Source: Allorhizobium paknamense (GTDB taxonomy: Bacteria > Pseudomonadota > Alphaproteobacteria > Rhizobiales > Rhizobiaceae). Taken from it: a stretch of 64,000 nucleotides of DNA. Position 1 is the first letter of the stretch. Each line of letters opens with the position of its first letter. The position numbers and the translations under genes are program-made. Shown here piece after piece: positions 37,940 to 48,562 of this stretch. Where the stretch lies: positions 62,001-126,000 of the forward strand of contig NZ_JAUSWH010000004.1 in the NCBI RefSeq assembly GCF_030815125.1. The letters are read 5' to 3'. Below the pieces are notes generated by a model. That model ran no database searches, was not told the DNA's origin, and saw nothing but the letters and a program-made list of their open reading frames with translations.

Positions 37940-38560
37940 ATGTCTTTCGCCACGCTTTTTGCCTATGCCGGTGCTCTTTTCATAGCTGCGGCCATTCCGG
38001 GTCCGGGCATGACAGCCATTGTCGCGCGTGCGCTCGGTTCGGGATTTCGCCCGACCCTGTTTATGGGACTTGGGCTGATCCTGGGGGACCTTACCTATCT
38101 CACCGCCGTCATTCTCGGCCTTGCGTGGCTTGCGCAAAGTTTCGTCACGCCCTTCCTCATCATCAAGCTCCTCGGCACGCTTTATCTCGCCTGGATTGCC
38201 TGGAAACTCTGGACTGCCGGGCTTATTGCCCAGGATGTGGAGGCATACAAACCCTCCGGTTCGCTGTTTTCCGCCTTTGTGTCAGGCCTGCTGGTGACGC
38301 TTGGCAATCCCAAGACCATGTTGTTTTACGTGGCGCTGGTGCCGACGCTCATTCCGCTGCAACTGGTGGGGCTTCGGGAATATGCAGCTCTTGTCGTGAT
38401 CACCTTCAGTGTTCTGCTGGCAGTGCTAGTTCCTTACATTCTACTTGCCGCCCGCGCCCGTCAGCTTTTGAAAAAGCCGTCTGCGCTCAAGGTTCTCAAC
38501 CGGGCTGCCGCCAGCATTCTGGCCACGACCGCCGCCTGGATCGCCGTCAGGGCAGCCTGA
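37940..38560 (+). CDS. LysE family translocator
   Basis: The 206-residue membrane protein has about six hydrophobic segments and the typical N-terminus FIAAAIPGPGMTAIVARALGSG. It also has LGTLYLAWIAWKLW and LGNPKTMLFYVALVPTL. The family exports amino acids or related metabolites; the substrate is unknown. AAAGGTG precedes the ATG. It lies 60 bp after dut and 133 bp before cysK, so a functional link to cysteine export is possible but only suggested. Confidence 0.88.
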   Translation: MSFATLFAYAGALFIAAAIPGPGMTAIVARALGSGFRPTLFMGLGLILGDLTYLTAVILGLAWLAQSFVTPFLIIKLLGTLYLAWIAWKLWTAGLIAQDVEAYKPSGSLFSAFVSGLLVTLGNPKTMLFYVALVPTLIPLQLVGLREYAALVVITFSVLLAVLVPYILLAARARQLLKKPSALKVLNRAAASILATTAAWIAVRAA

Positions 38561-38693
38561 AATAAAGATTTGAAACCAACCGCATTTCGACGCGTTTTTT
38601 CCTCGGCAGCGCATGGTGATGAATAAAGGGTTCTGGTGAAATTGCACCTTTGCCCTTACTCTTCGCGGCGAAAACAGTTGAAGGGAGACATCC

Positions 38694-39662
<969 letters not shown>

Positions 39663-39687
39663 TCGATCTTACCCGCAGCCCGGCTTG

Positions 39688-39775
39688 CTGCATGATCCTT
39701 AAATCCGAATCGATTTAAGGATCATGCAGCAGCTATGAAGCGCTACCGCGAACCTTTGGACGCACGGCGCTGTAG
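39688..39775. repeat. Mosaic repeat R2-R5 after cysK
   Basis: R2 (39688-39729) has CTGCATGATCCTTAAAT arms around CCGAATCG. R5 (39743-39775) is a shortened version with CTACCGCGAACCTTTG and GGCGCTGTAG. The order is the same as at 23812-23917 and 61357-61462. It may act as a terminator for cysK. Confidence 0.88.
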
Positions 39776-39889
39776 AGACGGGCTGCGGAACGCCGGTTAT
39801 CTCTCAATTTCAGCATGTTCCATTGATTGCGCATATTCGATGGCTGGTCTATTCTTCGCGCTCGAATGGTCGGCGAAGCGGAAAAACGA

Positions 39890-41008
39890 ATGCGCCTCAG
39901 AAGCAAGCTGGATCGACTGCCGTCCTTCAAGGCGATGCGAAAGCCGCTGACGGTTGCAGAACTGGTTCTCACCTATATTGCGTCGCTGGTGATTTTCATG
40001 GCGATGGTGGGCCTTCGGCTGTGGATAGACCCGCTGCTGCAGGGCACCTTTCCCTATGTCACCTTCTTTCCCGCGGTGCTGATCGTCGGTTTTCTCTTCG
40101 GAATTGCCCAGGGCGCCCTGGTCGCATTTCTGTGCGGCCTTGCCTCCTGGTACATGTTCATTCCGCCTTACTACACTTTCGACACGTCGCTGAGCACCGT
40201 GCTGGCCATGGCGCTGTACACGTTCGTGGTCATCACCGATCTCGGGCTGACGGCGCTGATGATGTCGGCCTATCGCGCCGAGCAGAAGGCCCGGGCCGAG
40301 GTGGAAATGCTGGCAGAGCAGCAGGAGGTGATGGCCCGTGAACTGGACCACCGGCTGAAAAACGTCTTTGCCACCATCAACGCCATCGTCAGCCTGTCGC
40401 AAAAACATGCATGCGATGTGCAGAGCTTCGCCCGCTCGCTGCGCGAACGGCTGAACGCCATGGCGCGCTCCAACCTTCTTTTGCGCGGGTTGAGACCTGG
40501 CGATGAAACCACGGTGAGAAGCGTCATCATTCAGGCGCTCGAGCCCTTCGACAAGGCGGAAACCGTGCGGCTTGACCTGCATGGCCCATTGGTGCCCGTC
40601 AGCGGTCAGGCCGTGGTGCTGCTCAGCCTCATCCTTCATGAACTCGGCACCAATGCCGCCAAATACGGCGCGCTGTCCGTGCAGGACGGCAAGATCAGGC
40701 TGGGCTGGCATCTGCACACGATCACCCGGGACGACATGCAGGAACCGGCACTGACGGTGGAGTGGCGTGAAATCGGCGGCCCCGCTCCCAACCCGCCCTC
40801 GCCCGGTTCCAGCGGCTTCGGTTCCGTGCTGATCAACCGTGTCATCGGCGCGGTGCGCGGCACCGTCTCCATCGATTTTCCCGAAACCGGCGCCATCGTG
40901 ACACTGACCCTGCCCTTGACCGCGATTTCTCCGAAGCGGGACGAAAAAGGCGACCCGCTTCTGGAGGAAGGCGCTTCGTCTCGCGAGCCCGTCTTTTCTC
41001 ACGGGTAA
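39890..41008 (+). CDS. Sensor histidine kinase of the HWE/HisKA_2 type with DUF4118 membrane domain
   Basis: The ~372-residue protein has four hydrophobic segments between residues ~15 and 120, resembling a KdpD-like DUF4118 sensor. The phospho-acceptor block ELDHRLKNVFATINAIVSLS follows. The ATPase domain has the N-box HELGTNAAKYGALS and a G-like SSGFGSVLINRV. Such kinases in alphaproteobacteria often serve the general stress or light pathways. No response regulator is adjacent. The start is uncertain: ATG 39890 (GGA 7 nt upstream), ATG 39866 or TTG 39827. Confidence 0.85.
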   Translation: MRLRSKLDRLPSFKAMRKPLTVAELVLTYIASLVIFMAMVGLRLWIDPLLQGTFPYVTFFPAVLIVGFLFGIAQGALVAFLCGLASWYMFIPPYYTFDTSLSTVLAMALYTFVVITDLGLTALMMSAYRAEQKARAEVEMLAEQQEVMARELDHRLKNVFATINAIVSLSQKHACDVQSFARSLRERLNAMARSNLLLRGLRPGDETTVRSVIIQALEPFDKAETVRLDLHGPLVPVSGQAVVLLSLILHELGTNAAKYGALSVQDGKIRLGWHLHTITRDDMQEPALTVEWREIGGPAPNPPSPGSSGFGSVLINRVIGAVRGTVSIDFPETGAIVTLTLPLTAISPKRDEKGDPLLEEGASSREPVFSHG

Positions 41009-41056
41009 GGACAGGATAACGTCCCGCACGACGCAATCAGCCGTTTGGATGACATC

Positions 41057-42454
41057 ATGACTTCTCTCACCACCGTTCTGGACGCCGCCGACAAGGCCCT
41101 GCCGCAAAGCCTCGACCGGCTTTTCGATCTCGTGCGGATCAGGTCCATCTCCACCGACCCCGCCTACAAGGCGGAATGCCGCAAGGCGGGCGAGTGGCTG
41201 GTGGCGGAACTGGCCTCTCTCGGTTTCGAGGCTTCGCTGCGCGACACGCCCGGCCATCCCATGGTGGTGGCACATCACAAGGCGGCAGCAGCGGATGCGC
41301 CGCATTTTCTCTTCTACGGTCACTATGACGTGCAGCCGGTCGACCCGCTGGAGCTTTGGGAAAACGATCCCTTCGAGCCCGCCATCAAGGAGATCGCGCC
41401 GGGCCGCAAGGTCATTACCGGTCGCGGTACCGCCGATGACAAGGGCCAGTTGATGACCTTTGTGGAAGCCTGCCGGGCCTATAAGGCCACGCTCGGAGAG
41501 CTGCCGATCAGCGTGACCATTCTGTTCGAGGGCGAGGAAGAATCCGGCTCCCCCTCGCTCAAGCCCTTCCTGGAGGCCAATGCGGAGGAACTGAAGCGGG
41601 ATTTCGCGCTTGTCTGCGATACCGGCATGTGGGACCGCGAAACCCCGGCGATCGCTGCCACCCTGCGCGGCCTCGTCGGCGAGGAAATCACCATTCTCGC
41701 CGCCGACCGCGACCTGCATTCCGGCCTGTTCGGGGGCGCTGCCGCCAATCCCCTGCATATCCTGGCGAAAATCCTGGCCGATCTGCATGATGAAACCGGC
41801 CGCGTGACCATTCCCGGCTTTTACGAGGGTGTCGAGGAAACGCCGGAAAACATCAAGGCTTCCTGGGAAACGCTGGGCCGGGACGCTTCCGGTTTTCTGG
41901 CGGAAGTGGGGCTTTCCGAACCTGCGGGCGAAAAGGGCCGCAGCGTGCTGGAACTGACCTGGGCGCGCCCGACGGCGGAGGTCAATGGCATGATTGGCGG
42001 CTATACCGGCGAAGGCTTCAAGACCGTCATCGCCGCCAAGGCCTCCGCCAAGGTCTCCTTCCGTCTCGTTGGCCAGCAGGATCCGGACAAGATCCGCGCA
42101 GCCTTCCGGGCCTTCGTGGAAGCCCGTCTGCCATCGGACTGCAAGGTGGAATTCGCCGAACATGGCGCCTCCCCCGCCATTCAATTGCCCTTTGACTCGC
42201 CGGTGCTGACCAAGGCGAAGACTGCGCTTTCAGATGAATGGCCGAAGCCTGCCGTCACCATCGGCATGGGAGGCTCCATTCCGATCGTCGGCGATTTTCA
42301 AACCATGCTCGGCATGGATTCCCTGCTCGTCGGCTTCGGCCTGGTGGACGACCGCATTCACTCGCCCAATGAGAAATACGAGCTCAACTCCTTCCACAAG
42401 GGCATTCGCTCGTGGATCAGGATCATGGCGGCGCTTGGAAAGCGCGACGCATAA
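41057..42454 (+). CDS. M20 family dipeptidase/deacylase
   Basis: The 465-residue zinc hydrolase has FYGHYDVQPVDP (metal-binding His and Asp), GRGTADDKGQLMTF, and LFEGEEESGSPS with the catalytic and ligand Glu pair. The middle dimerisation lid starts near RDLHSGLFGGAAANP. The family cleaves dipeptides or N-acylated amino acids; the exact substrate cannot be told. ATG 41057 is preferred to TTG 41045. A hairpin terminator follows. Confidence 0.9.
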   Translation: MTSLTTVLDAADKALPQSLDRLFDLVRIRSISTDPAYKAECRKAGEWLVAELASLGFEASLRDTPGHPMVVAHHKAAAADAPHFLFYGHYDVQPVDPLELWENDPFEPAIKEIAPGRKVITGRGTADDKGQLMTFVEACRAYKATLGELPISVTILFEGEEESGSPSLKPFLEANAEELKRDFALVCDTGMWDRETPAIAATLRGLVGEEITILAADRDLHSGLFGGAAANPLHILAKILADLHDETGRVTIPGFYEGVEETPENIKASWETLGRDASGFLAEVGLSEPAGEKGRSVLELTWARPTAEVNGMIGGYTGEGFKTVIAAKASAKVSFRLVGQQDPDKIRAAFRAFVEARLPSDCKVEFAEHGASPAIQLPFDSPVLTKAKTALSDEWPKPAVTIGMGGSIPIVGDFQTMLGMDSLLVGFGLVDDRIHSPNEKYELNSFHKGIRSWIRIMAALGKRDA

Positions 42455-42474
42455 AGCATCTCCCGCAAAAACAA

Positions 42475-42500
42475 AAAGGTCGGGAGCAATCCCGACCTTT
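42475..42500. terminator. Rho-independent-type terminator after the M20 gene
   Basis: A perfect 11-bp stem (AAAGGTCGGGA / TCCCGACCTTT) with a GCAA tetraloop lies 21 bp after the stop. On the plus strand the T-run is short; on the minus strand it is followed by TTTGTTTTT, so it could act in both directions. Confidence 0.8.
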
Positions 42501-42750
42501 CGTCACTCGCTGCCCATTCTGCCAGTACATCCGTGGTCAGAAAGGCGCGAGGCCCAGACATTGAGCAGAGGCATGTCCATCCGCTTCAGAAGGATGATTG
42601 CGCCAAATGCCTAACAACAGGTTAAGCATTGTCAGCAATTTCGACATTACGCATAAATCTGCCCAATGACTTGACGATGAAATGGGGATGGGCTTGTACC
42701 TGTTCAAGCCCCCCCTGTTTCCAGCATTGAAGAAGGTGTGATTCCGAACG
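42501..42750. other. Intergenic region between the M20 terminator and the YbaK-type gene
   Basis: These 250 bp contain no convincing gene or repeat. The promoter of the downstream deacylase must lie here; AAGGTG at its 3' end is the ribosome site. No -35/-10 could be assigned with confidence. Confidence 0.5.
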
Positions 42751-43209
42751 ATGAGCCTGCAATCCGTCAAAGACTTCTTCGCCACCCATGCGCCGGATAT
42801 TTCCGTAATCGAGACCGAGAAAAGCTCGGCCACCGTTGCCATGGCGGCGGAGGCCCATGGCGTGGAACCCGACCAGATCGCCAAGACCTTGTGCATCCGT
42901 GCCGGTGATCAGGTGGTGCTGGTGGTGGCCGCCGGCATGCGGCGGCTGGACAACAAGAAGTTCCGAGACCGCTTCGGCGCCAAGCCGCGCATGCCGGAGG
43001 CGGAAGAGGTGCTGGCACTCACCGGCCATCCCGTCGGCGGCGTCTGCCCCTTCGGTCTTGCCACACCGCTTGCGGTCTTCTGCGACCTGTCGCTGAAGGA
43101 TCATCAGGAGATCGTGCCCGCGGCGGGCGCGCATAATTCTGCCGTGAAGCTGACGCCCGACCGTCTGGTCACGTTGACGGCGGCCGAATGGGTGGATGTC
43201 TGTCAATAA
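42751..43209 (+). CDS. YbaK/EbsC family aminoacyl-tRNA deacylase-like protein
   Basis: The 152-residue protein shows the YbaK/ProRS-INS fold: ETEKSSATVAMAAEAHGVEPDQIAKTL, VVAAGMRRLDNKKF (with the conserved Lys), GHPVGGVCPFGL and AAGAHNSAVKL. The family hydrolyses misacylated tRNAs such as Cys- or Ala-tRNAPro; substrate specificity here is unknown. It is followed by an unusual series of four hairpins. Confidence 0.9.
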   Translation: MSLQSVKDFFATHAPDISVIETEKSSATVAMAAEAHGVEPDQIAKTLCIRAGDQVVLVVAAGMRRLDNKKFRDRFGAKPRMPEAEEVLALTGHPVGGVCPFGLATPLAVFCDLSLKDHQEIVPAAGAHNSAVKLTPDRLVTLTAAEWVDVCQ

Positions 43210-43230
43210 TACCAAGGCTCGAAGATGCTA

Positions 43231-43444
43231 CTGCATAGTTTTATCCTTAAATCGGAACCGATTTAAGGATAAAACTATGCAGCAGATTTAAAGTCTTACA
43301 GCATCCTCGCCTTGAAGGAATTTCGAATATCTCAAATGCATCATGGGCTTGAGATATTCGAAAGGGGAATACGAAGAGTCATCTTCAATGACTCTTCGTA
43401 TAAATCTCAACACAAAAGGGCGGTGCCCGCAGGCACCACCCTTT
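43231..43444. repeat. Four successive hairpins including an R2 copy
   Basis: The hairpins are R2 at 43231-43282 (CTGCATAGTTTTATCCTTAA arms), 43321-43363 (arms TTTCGAATATCTCAA), 43370-43400 (arms TACGAAGAGTCAT) and 43415-43444 (terminator, separately listed). They fill the gap between two convergent genes. Confidence 0.85.
43415..43444 (-). terminator. Terminator for the ElaB/DUF883-like gene
   Basis: The stem AAAGGGTGGTGCC / GGCACCGCCCTTT (minus-strand reading) has a 4-nt loop and is followed by TTGTGTTG. The single non-Watson-Crick position is a U-G wobble only in the minus-strand RNA, which supports minus-strand orientation. It lies 38 bp beyond the stop codon at 43482. Confidence 0.8.
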
Positions 43445-43481
43445 CCTCCTCACCCGACCCGACTGGAGCGCAGGCTGGTTA

Positions 43482-43796
43482 TCAATACTGGTACCAGCGA
43501 CGGCGATGATCCGGCTGCTGGGAGCCCAGAAGATAGCCGACAAGACCACCGACCAGCGCCATGCCGAGCAGCGCCGTGGAGGCTGCCGTCGGATGCTCCC
43601 GGACGATACCAGCCACGGTCGCGGCCTCGTCACGGGCATATTTTGCGGCATGCTCGGCCTGGCGGGCAGCGGCGGAAGTGCGATGACGCACCTCATCGGC
43701 CACTGAATAGCCCTGCGAGGTCAAACTGTCCTTCAACTGGGCAATCTGAGCCTGAAGTTCACGCATTTCGGCTTGCATTCGCATATTGTCGGCCAT
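43482..43796 (-). CDS. ElaB/YqjD/DUF883-like membrane-anchored protein
   Basis: The 104-residue protein has a helical, Gln/Glu/Ala-rich N-terminal part (MQAEMRELQAQIAQLKDSL) and a middle Ala-rich amphipathic helix (RTSAAARQAEHAAKYARDEA). It ends in one C-terminal transmembrane helix with glycine motifs (ALLGMALVGGLVGYLLG) and a basic tail. This matches the DUF883/ElaB architecture, whose E. coli members are inner-membrane, ribosome-associated stationary-phase proteins. The start is ATG 43796 behind AAGGAG. The gene is divergent from the penicillin-binding protein gene. Confidence 0.8.
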   Translation of the reverse strand: MADNMRMQAEMRELQAQIAQLKDSLTSQGYSVADEVRHRTSAAARQAEHAAKYARDEAATVAGIVREHPTAASTALLGMALVGGLVGYLLGSQQPDHRRRWYQY

Positions 43797-43974
43797 GACA
43801 ACTCCTTTTCTGATGCATCTGCCTGATCTGCTTCGAAAACGGACGCCAGCGGAATTTGTTCCGTTTTTTGCCGTCCCGACACAGCCAAAGGGGCTCAGTC
43901 GCGGGGTTTTGAGCGCGCCAAAAGCATGACCTGGTCTTTTCACCGGCATCGATCCATTATAGGCAGGGGTCTCG

Positions 43975-46371
43975 ATGACCCGGCATTTTGGAGACTGGCC
44001 GCTACGCATGGCAGGCACTCGCAATTCACCCAGACGCATAGAACCGACCCTTGGCCCCTCGGATGACGAGGAGGAAGACGATATTCGTCTGGACGGCGAC
44101 GACCGCGTCACGGGTGGCCGTGGCAAGACGAACTCCCGCAAGGCGAAGCCCGCCCGCGACAGGGCAGCTCGCCGCGAGCGCCGCAGGGAGCGCGATGAAC
44201 CCCGCGGCGGCTTTTTTGGCCTGATCCGGCGGCTGTTCTACTGGTGTGTCGTGCTCGGCATCTGGGGCGGCATCGCGGTGGCGGGGCTTGTCATCTATTT
44301 TGCCGCGCAAATGCCCAGCGCCAGCAGCTGGACCATTCCCGAGCGTCCGCCCAATATCAAGATCGTTTCCACCGATGGCACGGTGATTGCCAATCGCGGC
44401 GCCACCGGCGGCGAGGCGCTGGCGCTGGAGGAAATGTCGCCCTACCTGCCGGAGGCCATCGTCGCAATCGAGGACCGGCGCTTCTATTCGCATTTCGGCG
44501 TCGACCCCATCGGCATTGCTCGCGCCTTCGTCACCAATATCCTGGTCGGCCAGAAGGCGCAGGGCGCTTCCACCATCACCCAGCAATTGGCGCGCAACCT
44601 GTTCCTGTCCCCGGACAAGACGCTGGAGCGCAAGGTGCAGGAAGTGCTGCTGTCGCTCTGGCTCGAGCACAAGTTCACCAAGGAGCAGATCCTCGCCATG
44701 TATCTGAACCGTGTCTATTTCGGTTCGAATGCCTATGGCGTGGAAGCGGCCTCACAGCGCTATTTCAACAAGTCCGCCCGCGATATCAATCTCGGCGAGG
44801 CCGCCATGCTGGCCGGCCTCGTCAAGGCGCCCTCGAAGCTTTCGCCCGCCGCCAATCCGGAAGCCGCCCAGGCCCGCGCCAAGGTAGTACTGGGCGCCAT
44901 GCGCGAACAGGGCTTCATCAACGACAGCGACTTCTCCCGCGCCATGGCGCAGCCCCCGGCCCGGGCCAAGAGCTACTGGTCCGGGGCCGGGCAATATGTT
45001 GCCGATATGGTGATGGACGAGGTCAAGGGCCTGATCGGCGAGGTGAAGGGCGACGTCATTGTCACCACCACCATCGACACGAGCCTGGAGCAGGAAGCGG
45101 AAAAGGCGCTGACCACGACGCTTTCCAAGGATGGCGCCAAGCAGAACGTCTCGCAGGGGGCGCTGGTTGCCATCGACGGCAATGGCGCCATCCGGGCGCT
45201 GGTGGGCGGGCGCGACTATGCCACCAGCCAGTTCAACCGCGCCGTCAAGGCTAAACGCCAGCCGGGCTCGGCCTTCAAGCCCTTCGTCTATGCCGCCGCC
45301 ATGGAGATTGGCGACACGCCGGATACGGTGCGCAACGACGCGCCAATCCGCATCGGCAACTGGACGCCCGAAAATTACGAACAGAAATACAATGGCCCGG
45401 TAACGCTGGCCTATGCCTTCGCCCATTCGCTGAACACCATCGCCGCCCAGCTGGTGATGGAGGTGGGGCCGGATCAGGTCATCAAGCTTGCTCATCGCCT
45501 TGGTATCGAATCCGATCTGCAAAGCAATGCCTCCATCGCGCTCGGCACCTCGGAAGTGTCCTTGCTGGAACTGACCTCGGCCTATGCTCCCTTCATGAAC
45601 GGCGGCTTCAAGGCCACCCCGCATGTCATTGCCGACATCACCGATCTCAATGGCAAATCCCTCTACAAGGCCGATTATGGCGAGCCGCCGCGCGTGCTGA
45701 GCCAGCAGGTGGTGCAGCAGATGACACGGCTGATGGAGGGCACCGTGACCGAAGGCACCGGCAAGGCCGCCCAGATCAAGGGCTGGCAGGTGGCGGGCAA
45801 GACCGGCACGACCCAATCCTTCCGCGATGCTCTGTTCGTCGGCTTTACCAGCAACCTGACCACCGGTGTCTGGCTTGGCAATGACGACGGCACGCCGATG
45901 AAGAAGGTGACGGGCGGCGGCCTGCCGGCCAAGACCTGGAAGGAGTTCATGACGGCGGCGCATAAGGGCCTGACCCCGGTTCCGCTCTTCGGTGACCAGC
46001 GCCCGGCGGAAGAGAGCGAACCGTCGCTGACCTCGCTGATCCAGCAGGTTCTGTCCGGCACCAAGGAAAAAGACACCGGCAATGTCAACGCCTATCCGCC
46101 CGCCCCTTCTCCCGCCGGGCAAATGGCCCCTGCCGGACAGATGCCACCTGCAGGTGGGCAGCCGGATGTAGCGCCGCAGGTTGACGGCCAGCCATACCCT
46201 CCGCACTATCCTGCCCAGCGCGCGCCTGCCAACGGCTGGCCGCAGGAGGAAGCGCCGCCGCCCTATGACACCATGGTGCCACCGGGCGATGTGGGAGAGG
46301 ATCAGACGGCCCCGGTACCGCGACGCCAGGGCGGCAATACCACGCTGCTCGATATCATCATGGGGCGGTGA
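43975..46371 (+). CDS. Class A penicillin-binding protein (bifunctional transglycosylase/transpeptidase)
   Basis: The 798-residue protein has a charged cytoplasmic N-terminus, one transmembrane helix (YWCVVLGIWGGIAVAGLVIYFAA), and a GT51 domain with the catalytic Glu in AIEDRRFYSHFGVDP (about residue 166). The transpeptidase domain has SxxK in PGSAFKPF (Ser about 432), SLN, and KTGT (Lys about 609). A Pro/Gln-rich C-terminal tail follows. It polymerises and cross-links peptidoglycan at the inner membrane. ATG 44008 (MAGTRNSP) is an alternative start with similar likelihood. Confidence 0.95.
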   Translation: MTRHFGDWPLRMAGTRNSPRRIEPTLGPSDDEEEDDIRLDGDDRVTGGRGKTNSRKAKPARDRAARRERRRERDEPRGGFFGLIRRLFYWCVVLGIWGGIAVAGLVIYFAAQMPSASSWTIPERPPNIKIVSTDGTVIANRGATGGEALALEEMSPYLPEAIVAIEDRRFYSHFGVDPIGIARAFVTNILVGQKAQGASTITQQLARNLFLSPDKTLERKVQEVLLSLWLEHKFTKEQILAMYLNRVYFGSNAYGVEAASQRYFNKSARDINLGEAAMLAGLVKAPSKLSPAANPEAAQARAKVVLGAMREQGFINDSDFSRAMAQPPARAKSYWSGAGQYVADMVMDEVKGLIGEVKGDVIVTTTIDTSLEQEAEKALTTTLSKDGAKQNVSQGALVAIDGNGAIRALVGGRDYATSQFNRAVKAKRQPGSAFKPFVYAAAMEIGDTPDTVRNDAPIRIGNWTPENYEQKYNGPVTLAYAFAHSLNTIAAQLVMEVGPDQVIKLAHRLGIESDLQSNASIALGTSEVSLLELTSAYAPFMNGGFKATPHVIADITDLNGKSLYKADYGEPPRVLSQQVVQQMTRLMEGTVTEGTGKAAQIKGWQVAGKTGTTQSFRDALFVGFTSNLTTGVWLGNDDGTPMKKVTGGGLPAKTWKEFMTAAHKGLTPVPLFGDQRPAEESEPSLTSLIQQVLSGTKEKDTGNVNAYPPAPSPAGQMAPAGQMPPAGGQPDVAPQVDGQPYPPHYPAQRAPANGWPQEEAPPPYDTMVPPGDVGEDQTAPVPRRQGGNTTLLDIIMGR

Positions 46372-46510
46372 GAACCTTGCCGCTTACGCCCGGCGCAAGC
46401 CAGGCAAACTAAAGATGAAGGAATTTTTGCTTGGCAGGTTTCTGCCGCGGGGAGTTGCGACAGGATTTGGCAGCCTTTTCACACGGTTTGAAACACAGTG
46501 AATTTGGTGC

Positions 46511-46539
46511 CTTGCAGTCGCAAATTCCCGTTCTTATAT
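46511..46539 (+). promoter_or_regulatory. RpoH (sigma-32) type heat-shock promoter of dnaK
   Basis: A -35 box CTTG (46511-46514, within CCTTGCAG), an 18-bp spacer and a -10 box CTTATAT (46533-46539) match the alphaproteobacterial RpoH consensus CTTG-N17/18-CYTATNT. It lies 113 bp upstream of the dnaK ATG in an otherwise gene-free gap. Confidence 0.85.
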
Positions 46540-46651
46540 ACGCCGCATAAGGCAGCATCGCTGCGCAAACCCGAAGAGAATAATCCACGTCGAGGGGCTG
46601 TCCCAGGAATGCTTTTGGGGTTCCGACAGCCTGCTTCAAGGAGAGAATAAC

Positions 46652-48562
46652 ATGGCAAAAGTAATCGGTATCGACCTCGGAACGACCAATTCCTGCGTTG
46701 CCGTCATGGACGGCAAGGATGCGAAGGTGATCGAGAATTCGGAAGGCGCACGCACCACGCCCTCCATGGTGGCCTTTTCGGAAGATGGTGAGCGTCTGGT
46801 CGGCCAGCCTGCCAAGCGTCAGGCCGTGACCAACCCCACCAACACGCTCTTCGCCGTCAAGCGCCTGATCGGCCGCCGCTTCGAGGATCCGACCGTCGAG
46901 AAGGACAAGGGTCTGGTTCCCTACCACATCGTCAAGGGTGACAATGGCGATGCCTGGGTAGAAGCCAATGGCAAGGGCTATTCGCCCTCGCAGATCTCCG
47001 CCATGGTTCTCCAGAAGATGAAGGAAACGGCGGAAGCCTATCTCGGCGAGAAGGTCGAAAAGGCCGTCATCACCGTTCCGGCCTACTTCAACGACGCCCA
47101 GCGTCAGGCCACCAAGGATGCAGGCCGCATCGCCGGTCTTGAAGTGCTGCGCATCATCAACGAGCCGACAGCAGCCGCCCTCGCCTACGGCCTGGACAAG
47201 CGCGACGGCAAGACCATTGCCGTCTACGACCTTGGCGGCGGCACTTTCGATATTTCCATCCTGGAAATCGGCGATGGCGTCTTCGAAGTGAAGTCCACCA
47301 ATGGTGATACCTTCCTTGGCGGTGAAGACTTCGACATGCGTCTGGTCGAATATCTCGCAGCCGAGTTCAAGAAGGACAACGGCATCGAGCTGAAGAACGA
47401 CAAGCTTGCCCTGCAGCGCCTGAAGGAAGCCGCTGAAAAGGCAAAGATCGAGCTGTCGTCCTCGCAGCAGACGGAAATCAACCTGCCCTTCATCACCGCC
47501 GATGCGTCGGGTCCGAAGCACCTGACGATGAAGCTGACCCGCGCCAAGTTCGAAAGCCTGGTGGACGATCTGGTGCAGCGCACCGTTGCCCCCTGCAAGG
47601 CCGCTCTCAAGGACGCCGGTGTTACCGCTTCCGAAATTGACGAAGTGGTTCTGGTCGGCGGCATGAGCCGCATGCCGAAGGTGCAGGAAGTCGTCAAGCA
47701 GCTGTTCGGCAAGGAGCCGCACAAGGGTGTGAACCCGGATGAAGTGGTTGCCATGGGCGCCGCCATCCAGGCCGGCGTGCTGCAGGGCGACGTCAAGGAC
47801 GTGCTGCTGCTCGACGTAACCCCGCTGTCGCTCGGCATCGAAACGCTCGGTGGCGTCTTCACCCGTCTGATCGACCGCAACACGACGATCCCGACGAAGA
47901 AGAGCCAGGTGTTCTCCACCGCCGAAGACAACCAGCAGGCCGTGACCATCCGTGTTTCACAGGGTGAGCGCGAAATGGCTGCCGACAACAAGCTGCTCGG
48001 CCAGTTCGACCTCGTTGGCTTGCCGCCGGCACCGCGTGGCGTTCCGCAGATCGAAGTGACCTTCGACATCGACGCCAACGGCATCGTGCAGGTTTCCGCC
48101 AAGGACAAGGGCACCGGCAAGGAACAGCAGATCCGCATCCAGGCCTCCGGCGGTCTTTCTGACGCCGACATCGAGAAGATGGTCAAGGACGCCGAAGCCA
48201 ATGCCGAAGCCGACAAGAAGCGCCGCGCCGTGGTGGAAGCCAAGAACCAGGCCGAAAGCCTCGTTCACTCCACCGAAAAGTCGCTGAAGGACTATGGCGA
48301 CAAGGTTTCGGAAGCCGACAAGAAGGCCATCGAAGACGCGATTGCCAGCGTCAAGACGGCGCTCGAAGCCTCCGAGCCGGATGCCGATGACATCCAGGCC
48401 AAGACCCAGACACTCATGGAAGTGTCCATGAAGCTCGGCCAGGCCATTTACGAGGCGCAGCAGGCTGAAGCCGGTCAGGAAGGCGCTGCTGGCGGCAAGG
48501 ACGATGTGGTCGATGCCGACTATGAAGAAGTGAAGGACGATTCTGCGAAGAAGTCGGCTTGA
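46652..48562 (+). CDS. dnaK: Molecular chaperone DnaK (Hsp70)
   Basis: DnaK is the ATP-dependent Hsp70. The 636-residue protein has the ATPase motifs [20 protein letters not shown] (phosphate 1), [17 protein letters not shown] (phosphate 2) and [13 protein letters not shown] (adenosine), then the substrate-binding domain ([17 protein letters not shown]). It ends in an acidic lid tail [14 protein letters not shown]. The start is ATG 46652 behind AAGGAGAG. The next gene begins within its stop codon. Confidence 0.98.
   Translation: MAKVIGIDLGTTNSCVAVMDGKDAKVIENSEGARTTPSMVAFSEDGERLVGQPAKRQAVTNPTNTLFAVKRLIGRRFEDPTVEKDKGLVPYHIVKGDNGDAWVEANGKGYSPSQISAMVLQKMKETAEAYLGEKVEKAVITVPAYFNDAQRQATKDAGRIAGLEVLRIINEPTAAALAYGLDKRDGKTIAVYDLGGGTFDISILEIGDGVFEVKSTNGDTFLGGEDFDMRLVEYLAAEFKKDNGIELKNDKLALQRLKEAAEKAKIELSSSQQTEINLPFITADASGPKHLTMKLTRAKFESLVDDLVQRTVAPCKAALKDAGVTASEIDEVVLVGGMSRMPKVQEVVKQLFGKEPHKGVNPDEVVAMGAAIQAGVLQGDVKDVLLLDVTPLSLGIETLGGVFTRLIDRNTTIPTKKSQVFSTAEDNQQAVTIRVSQGEREMAADNKLLGQFDLVGLPPAPRGVPQIEVTFDIDANGIVQVSAKDKGTGKEQQIRIQASGGLSDADIEKMVKDAEANAEADKKRRAVVEAKNQAESLVHSTEKSLKDYGDKVSEADKKAIEDAIASVKTALEASEPDADDIQAKTQTLMEVSMKLGQAIYEAQQAEAGQEGAAGGKDDVVDADYEEVKDDSAKKSA

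Noticed and set aside
39797-42184. Long open frame (795 codons) on the minus strand
   Set aside because: It runs antisense to two well-supported plus-strand genes (the histidine kinase and the M20 dipeptidase) and has no motif.
46414-46500. 28-codon frame upstream of dnaK (MKEFLLGRF...)
   Set aside because: It is short, has no ribosome site and ends before the RpoH promoter; probably chance.
46409-47722. Open frame antisense to dnaK
   Set aside because: It mirrors dnaK codons, has no motif of its own and would overlap the heat-shock promoter.
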